The position numbers were made by a program, and so were the translations under genes. From assembly GCA_903838095.1 (NCBI GenBank), contig CAILXE010000272.1, positions 1 through 9,604 on the forward strand: a stretch of 9,604 bases of DNA. Reading direction: 5' to 3'. Numbering within the stretch: the stretch's first letter is position 1; each line of letters starts with the position of its first letter. Under the pieces are notes generated by a model. The model saw only the letters and a program-made list of their open reading frames with translations, was not told the origin of the DNA and did not search any database. Shown piece after piece: positions 6,806 through 9,604 of the stretch. The stretch is from an uncultured Chlorobiaceae bacterium (GTDB lineage: Bacteria; Bacteroidota; Chlorobiia; Chlorobiales; Chlorobiaceae).

Positions 6806-7213
6806 ATGAAACGAGCTGATATAATAGTTCCGGGTCTCTATTCCGAATATGGAGTGTTAGAAGGTTTTATTGAATCATTTGTTGCAAGTGAGAGGTACAG
6901 TATCGCATTTGTGGACGGGCTTCAGTTGACCATGAAAGAAGCTTTTGTCAATGCCATCAGACATGGAAACAGGGAGCGAGGCGATATGGCGGTCTCCTGT
7001 GGGTTGCGTTCGGCAGACAATATTCTTTTGGCTTCTGTCAGGGATTGCGGAAAAGGATTTAATCTTGATGAACTGCCAAATCCCGTTGATACCGAGAATC
7101 GTTTCAAATTATCCGGGCGGGGTCTCTATATTATAAAAAGTATTGCAGAAATAATCGGGCTTGAGAGTGATCAGGATGGTTCAGTCCTGACGTTGCGTTA
7201 TATTCCCTACTGA
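6806..7213 (+). CDS. RsbW/SpoIIAB-like ATPase (anti-sigma factor-type serine kinase)
   Basis: This 135-residue protein is a single GHKL (HATPase_c) domain. The N-box is LTMKEAFVNAIRHGN (41-55), with E45, N49 and H53. The G1 box is D80-C-G-K-G-F85, and the G2 box is SGRGLYIIK (103-111). Family members bind ATP and either hold a sigma factor or phosphorylate an anti-anti-sigma (STAS) protein on serine in partner-switching modules; length and motif set fit this class rather than a sensor histidine kinase. The start at 6806 is chosen for its Shine-Dalgarno site and because MKRADIIVPGLYSEYGVLEG is a typical beginning. No sigma factor, STAS protein or PP2C phosphatase is visible in the window, so partners must be encoded elsewhere. 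pgi follows after 62 bp on the same strand, possibly in the same transcript. It acts in the cytoplasm. Confidence 0.87.
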   Translation: MKRADIIVPGLYSEYGVLEGFIESFVASERYSIAFVDGLQLTMKEAFVNAIRHGNRERGDMAVSCGLRSADNILLASVRDCGKGFNLDELPNPVDTENRFKLSGRGLYIIKSIAEIIGLESDQDGSVLTLRYIPY

Positions 7214-7228
7214 ATAATCAGGTTGTAC

Positions 7229-7243
7229 CGCCCATGTCGGGCG
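7229..7243 (+). other. Short GC hairpin between the RsbW-like gene and pgi
   Basis: CGCCC (7229-7233) and GGGCG (7239-7243) enclose the loop ATGTC, 16 bp after the RsbW-like stop. No T-run follows, so this is not a standard terminator; it could attenuate, stabilise or separate messages. TATAAA at 7250-7255 could be a pgi -10 box, but no -35 is seen at normal spacing. Confidence 0.35.
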
Positions 7244-7275
7244 TAACACTATAAACCGTTAACAAAAAATATATT

Positions 7276-8958
7276 ATGGATTTGTCACAAAGTGAAGTTT
7301 GGCGCAAACTTCAGGCACACAAGCAGGAAATTGAGTCATTTCAGATGAGAGAGATGTTTCTTGATGATCCTTCTCGATTTGAACGGTTTTCTGTTCAATG
7401 GCAAGGGTTGATGCTTGATTATTCAAAAAACAGAATTACTGCCGGAACGATGGAATTGCTGTTTTCTCTGGCACGCCATGCAGAGCTCGAAACAAAACGT
7501 GACGCAATGTTCCATGGTGATTCCATAAACTTTACAGAACACCGCGCAGTGCTGCATACGGCGCTTCGCAAGCCTCAGGGCTACTCCCTGCAGATTGATG
7601 CTCTTGACCTTTCGTCTGAAGTTGCCGATGTGCTTGCCCAGATGAAGGATTGTTGTGATCGTATTATTTCCGGAACATGGAGAGGATATACGGGAAAACG
7701 GATGACGGATGTGGTCAATATTGGTATTGGAGGTTCAGATCTCGGTCCCTGTATGGTAACCGAAGCACTTCGTCCCTTTGCTCACGGCCAGCTTCAGGTT
7801 CATTTTGTTTCCAATATTGATGGCACCCATATCAGCGAAACCCTGAAAAAGCTTAATCCGGAAACCACACTTTTTATTGTTGCCTCCAAAACATTTACAA
7901 CCCAGGAAACACTTACCAATGCGATGAGTGCCAGAGCGTGGTTTTTAAGTCATGCTGGTGATGAATCGCATATTGCAAAGCATTTCGTGGCGGTCTCCAC
8001 CAATCGCGCCAAAGTTGTCGAGTTCGGTATTGATGAAGCAAACATGTTCAGGTTCTGGGACTGGGTTGGCGGCCGCTATTCTCTCTGGTCGTCTATTGGC
8101 CTTTCAATAGCTCTGTTCCTTGGTTTTGACCATTTTCAGGAGCTGCTCAACGGGGCTTATGCCGTTGATGAGCATTTCCTGAATGAACCGCTTGAACGCA
8201 ATATTCCTGTGCTTTTAGCACTGTTGGGTATCTGGTATAATAATTTCTTTGGTTGCTCATCTCATGCGGTTATTCCTTATGATCAGTACCTCCATCGTTT
8301 TCCTGCCTATCTCCAGCAACTTGATATGGAGAGTAATGGCAAACGGGTCAATGTTGATGGTAACCTTGTTGACTATGCTACTGGGCCGGTAATCTGGGGC
8401 GAGCCGGGCACCAACTCCCAGCATGCATTTTTCCAGCTTCTGCATCAGGGAACAGAAGTCATTCCTGCGGACTTTATTGTCCCGCTGAAAACACAGAATC
8501 AAGTGGGAGAGCATCATGACATTCTGCTTGCCAATTGTTTTGCACAGACAGAAGCCCTCATGAAAGGCAAAAATGAGCAAGAGGTTCGCAAGGAGCTGAA
8601 AGCCGCTGGTTGCGAGGATTCAGAACTGAACATGCTTTTGGCGCACAAGGTGTTCCCTGGAAACCGTCCGACGAACACCATTCTTCTTGATGAACTTGAC
8701 CCGTTTACACTTGGAAGTCTTATTGCAATTTATGAGCATAAAGTTTTTGTTCAGGGTATTATCTGGAACATAAACTCGTTTGACCAATGGGGTGTTGAAC
8801 TTGGCAAGCAGCTTGCAAAAGCGATTTTCCCTGAAATCCAGGGGAATGAGACCGTGTCAGTTCACGACAGTTCAACAAATGCGCTTATTAACGCCTATAG
8901 AGCATTTCGCTCAAAAAGAGCAATGTCGGAGAAGGTGCAATTATCCTTCTTTGATTGA
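7276..8958 (+). CDS. pgi: Glucose-6-phosphate isomerase
   Basis: This enzyme interconverts glucose 6-phosphate and fructose 6-phosphate, linking gluconeogenesis or glycolysis with glycogen and pentose metabolism in the cytoplasm. The 560-residue length is close to the 549 of E. coli Pgi. Active-site residues are all present: E352 (in MESNGK), H383 (in GTNSQHAF) and K511 (in [10 protein letters not shown]), with the same spacing as in E. coli (31 and 159 residues). The sugar-phosphate loops are GGSD (152-155) and SKTFTT (204-209). The first family signature, [14 protein letters not shown], starts at 262, and the second spans the K511 region. The ATG at 7276 has no Shine-Dalgarno, but [16 protein letters not shown] is a normal family start. 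It lies 62 bp after the RsbW-like gene on the same strand and converges with the nifA-like gene. Confidence 0.98.
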   Translation: MDLSQSEVWRKLQAHKQEIESFQMREMFLDDPSRFERFSVQWQGLMLDYSKNRITAGTMELLFSLARHAELETKRDAMFHGDSINFTEHRAVLHTALRKPQGYSLQIDALDLSSEVADVLAQMKDCCDRIISGTWRGYTGKRMTDVVNIGIGGSDLGPCMVTEALRPFAHGQLQVHFVSNIDGTHISETLKKLNPETTLFIVASKTFTTQETLTNAMSARAWFLSHAGDESHIAKHFVAVSTNRAKVVEFGIDEANMFRFWDWVGGRYSLWSSIGLSIALFLGFDHFQELLNGAYAVDEHFLNEPLERNIPVLLALLGIWYNNFFGCSSHAVIPYDQYLHRFPAYLQQLDMESNGKRVNVDGNLVDYATGPVIWGEPGTNSQHAFFQLLHQGTEVIPADFIVPLKTQNQVGEHHDILLANCFAQTEALMKGKNEQEVRKELKAAGCEDSELNMLLAHKVFPGNRPTNTILLDELDPFTLGSLIAIYEHKVFVQGIIWNINSFDQWGVELGKQLAKAIFPEIQGNETVSVHDSSTNALINAYRAFRSKRAMSEKVQLSFFD

Positions 8959-8966
8959 AATATGGT

Positions 8967-8990
8967 TGACGGGCCTTGTTTGACCCGTCA
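8967..8990. other. Inverted repeat just after pgi
   Basis: TGACGGG (8967-8973) pairs with CCCGTCA (8984-8990), eight bases after the pgi stop codon. It is followed by TCGCGTCATCGG instead of a T-run, so it is a stable hairpin but not a classic intrinsic terminator. It may protect the 3' end of the message or aid Rho-dependent termination. Confidence 0.5.
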
Positions 8991-9001
8991 TCGCGTCATC
9001 G
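8986..9001. repeat. Tandem 8-bp direct repeat
   Basis: CGTCATCG occurs twice head to tail (8986-8993 and 8994-9001), overlapping the right arm of the hairpin that follows pgi. It is short and most likely a local duplication. Confidence 0.5.
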
Positions 9002-9004
9002 GCT

Positions 9005-9068
9005 CGCAGAAGGGAAATACACAATATCACCAGCGTCCCTTATTCCTCTTCTGCGGCCCTGTTTGGGC
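9005..9068. other. Nested inverted repeats in the pgi/nifA-like convergent gap
   Basis: CGCAGAAG (9005-9012) pairs with CTTCTGCG (9048-9055) across 35 bases. An alternative inner pairing is AGGGA (9011-9015) with TCCCT (9036-9040). Immediately after, GCCC (9056-9059) pairs with GGGC (9065-9068) around TGTTT, followed by TTGTTGTCTT, a weak U-rich tail that could end pgi transcripts. No T-run serves the minus-strand gene. Confidence 0.35.
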
Positions 9069-9077
9069 TTGTTGTCT

Positions 9078-9604
9078 TCAGGGACGAAATTTTCGGTAGT
9101 CGATGTCAAATTTTTTTATTCTGAGGCCCATGATTCTGTCTGACAGACCAAGTTGCAGCGCTGCGCGAGACATGTTTCCCTGTGTGCGTTTGAGCGCTTC
9201 CATGATCATCTCCTTTTCTATGGCGTCAAGTTTCTGTTGCAGGGAACCGGTGTAGGGCGTTCCGCTGGATTCGGCTGTCTGGAGTGTCGGCGGGAGATGA
9301 TAGCCGTGGATGACGTTATCTTCGCTCAGAATGACCGCCCGTTCTATACAGTTCTGCAACTCCCGGACATTCCCCGGCCAGTGATAGCGCATCAGCATGT
9401 CAATGGATGTTGTCGATATTCGCCGAATGCCTTTGTGGTTTGAGGTATTGTATTTTTCGACAAAATAATCTGCCAGCAGCAGAATATCTGTTTTACGTTC
9501 ACGAAGCGGGGGTACGGTTATCGGAAAAATATTGAGTCGATAATAGAGGTCTTCCCTGAAATGTCCGCTTCGTATCAGCTCTTCAAGATTGCGGTTTGTC
9601 GCAG
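9078..9604 (-). CDS. nifA: NifA-type sigma-54-dependent transcriptional activator, 5' part missing
   Basis: The frame is open to the right edge; the last 174 residues are visible. They begin near the end of the AAA+ domain, with ATNRNLEELI (sensor I region), FREDLYYRLN (15-24), PPLRERKTDI (31-40) and WPGNVREL (75-82), the third sigma-54 interaction signature. A linker follows (about 104-122), then a Fis-type helix-turn-helix (about 139-165, GNMSRAALQLGL...RIMGLRIKKF). The ending RIMGLRIKKFDIDYRKFRP is close to the C-terminus of NifA proteins and unlike generic NtrC. NifA activates nif promoters with sigma-54 RNA polymerase by binding TGT-N10-ACA enhancer sites. The N-terminal GAF domain and the P-loop (Walker A and B) lie outside the window. 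A nif locus may lie to the right. Another sigma-54 regulator cannot be fully ruled out. Confidence 0.85.
   Translation of the reverse strand, partial: ATNRNLEELIRSGHFREDLYYRLNIFPITVPPLRERKTDILLLADYFVEKYNTSNHKGIRRISTTSIDMLMRYHWPGNVRELQNCIERAVILSEDNVIHGYHLPPTLQTAESSGTPYTGSLQQKLDAIEKEMIMEALKRTQGNMSRAALQLGLSDRIMGLRIKKFDIDYRKFRP

Noticed and set aside
7276..8958. A catalytic histidine apparently missing from Pgi in the KTQNQ segment
   Set aside because: Comparison of spacing showed that the catalytic residues are E352 of MESNGK and H383 of QHAF, both present; the KTQNQ segment is naturally variable.

Overview
The window reads as ordinary chromosomal DNA of moderate GC content from a free-living, probably diazotrophic bacterium. 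The gene set suggests a green sulfur bacterium (Chlorobium or a relative). It combines an ArsA-type ATPase with an HSP20-like tail, a Gcw_chp/TorF-type outer-membrane protein, a stand-alone RsbW-like ATPase, and a NifA-type activator. This placement is inferred from gene content and general likeness, not from a search. No mobile element, CRISPR array, tRNA or rRNA gene was seen, and no stretch longer than 300 bases lacks a gene.

Left part (1-3783). The 3' end of an ArsA/GET3-family ATPase gene (+) faces serA (-) across a perfect bidirectional terminator. serA diverges from a class I DAHP synthase gene (+) across about 200 bp that must hold both promoters; serA has a consensus -10 box. The two enzymes feed serine/glycine/one-carbon metabolism and the aromatic pathway.

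Middle (3784-6805). A two-domain GNAT-like protein of unknown substrate lies 27 bp after the DAHP synthase gene, probably in its transcript, and ends at a strong terminator. Then come a 186-bp spacer with an orphan Shine-Dalgarno site and tiny reading frames, an unrecognised exported protein, a strong bidirectional terminator, and a convergent gene for a small beta-barrel protein. The 244-bp AT-rich region after that gene holds two short palindromes and divergent promoters.

Right part (6806-9604). A 135-residue RsbW/SpoIIAB-type ATPase is followed by a complete glucose-6-phosphate isomerase (pgi). Convergent to pgi is the 3' end of a NifA-type sigma-54 activator, cut off by the window edge. 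The pgi/nifA gap is rich in inverted and direct repeats but has no classic terminator.

Nothing here amounts to a clear new system. The items most worth a second look are the exported orphan protein with its odd upstream region, the RsbW-like protein without visible partners, the NifA linker without the usual oxygen-sensing cysteine pair, and the uncharacterised GNAT-like protein linked to DAHP synthase.
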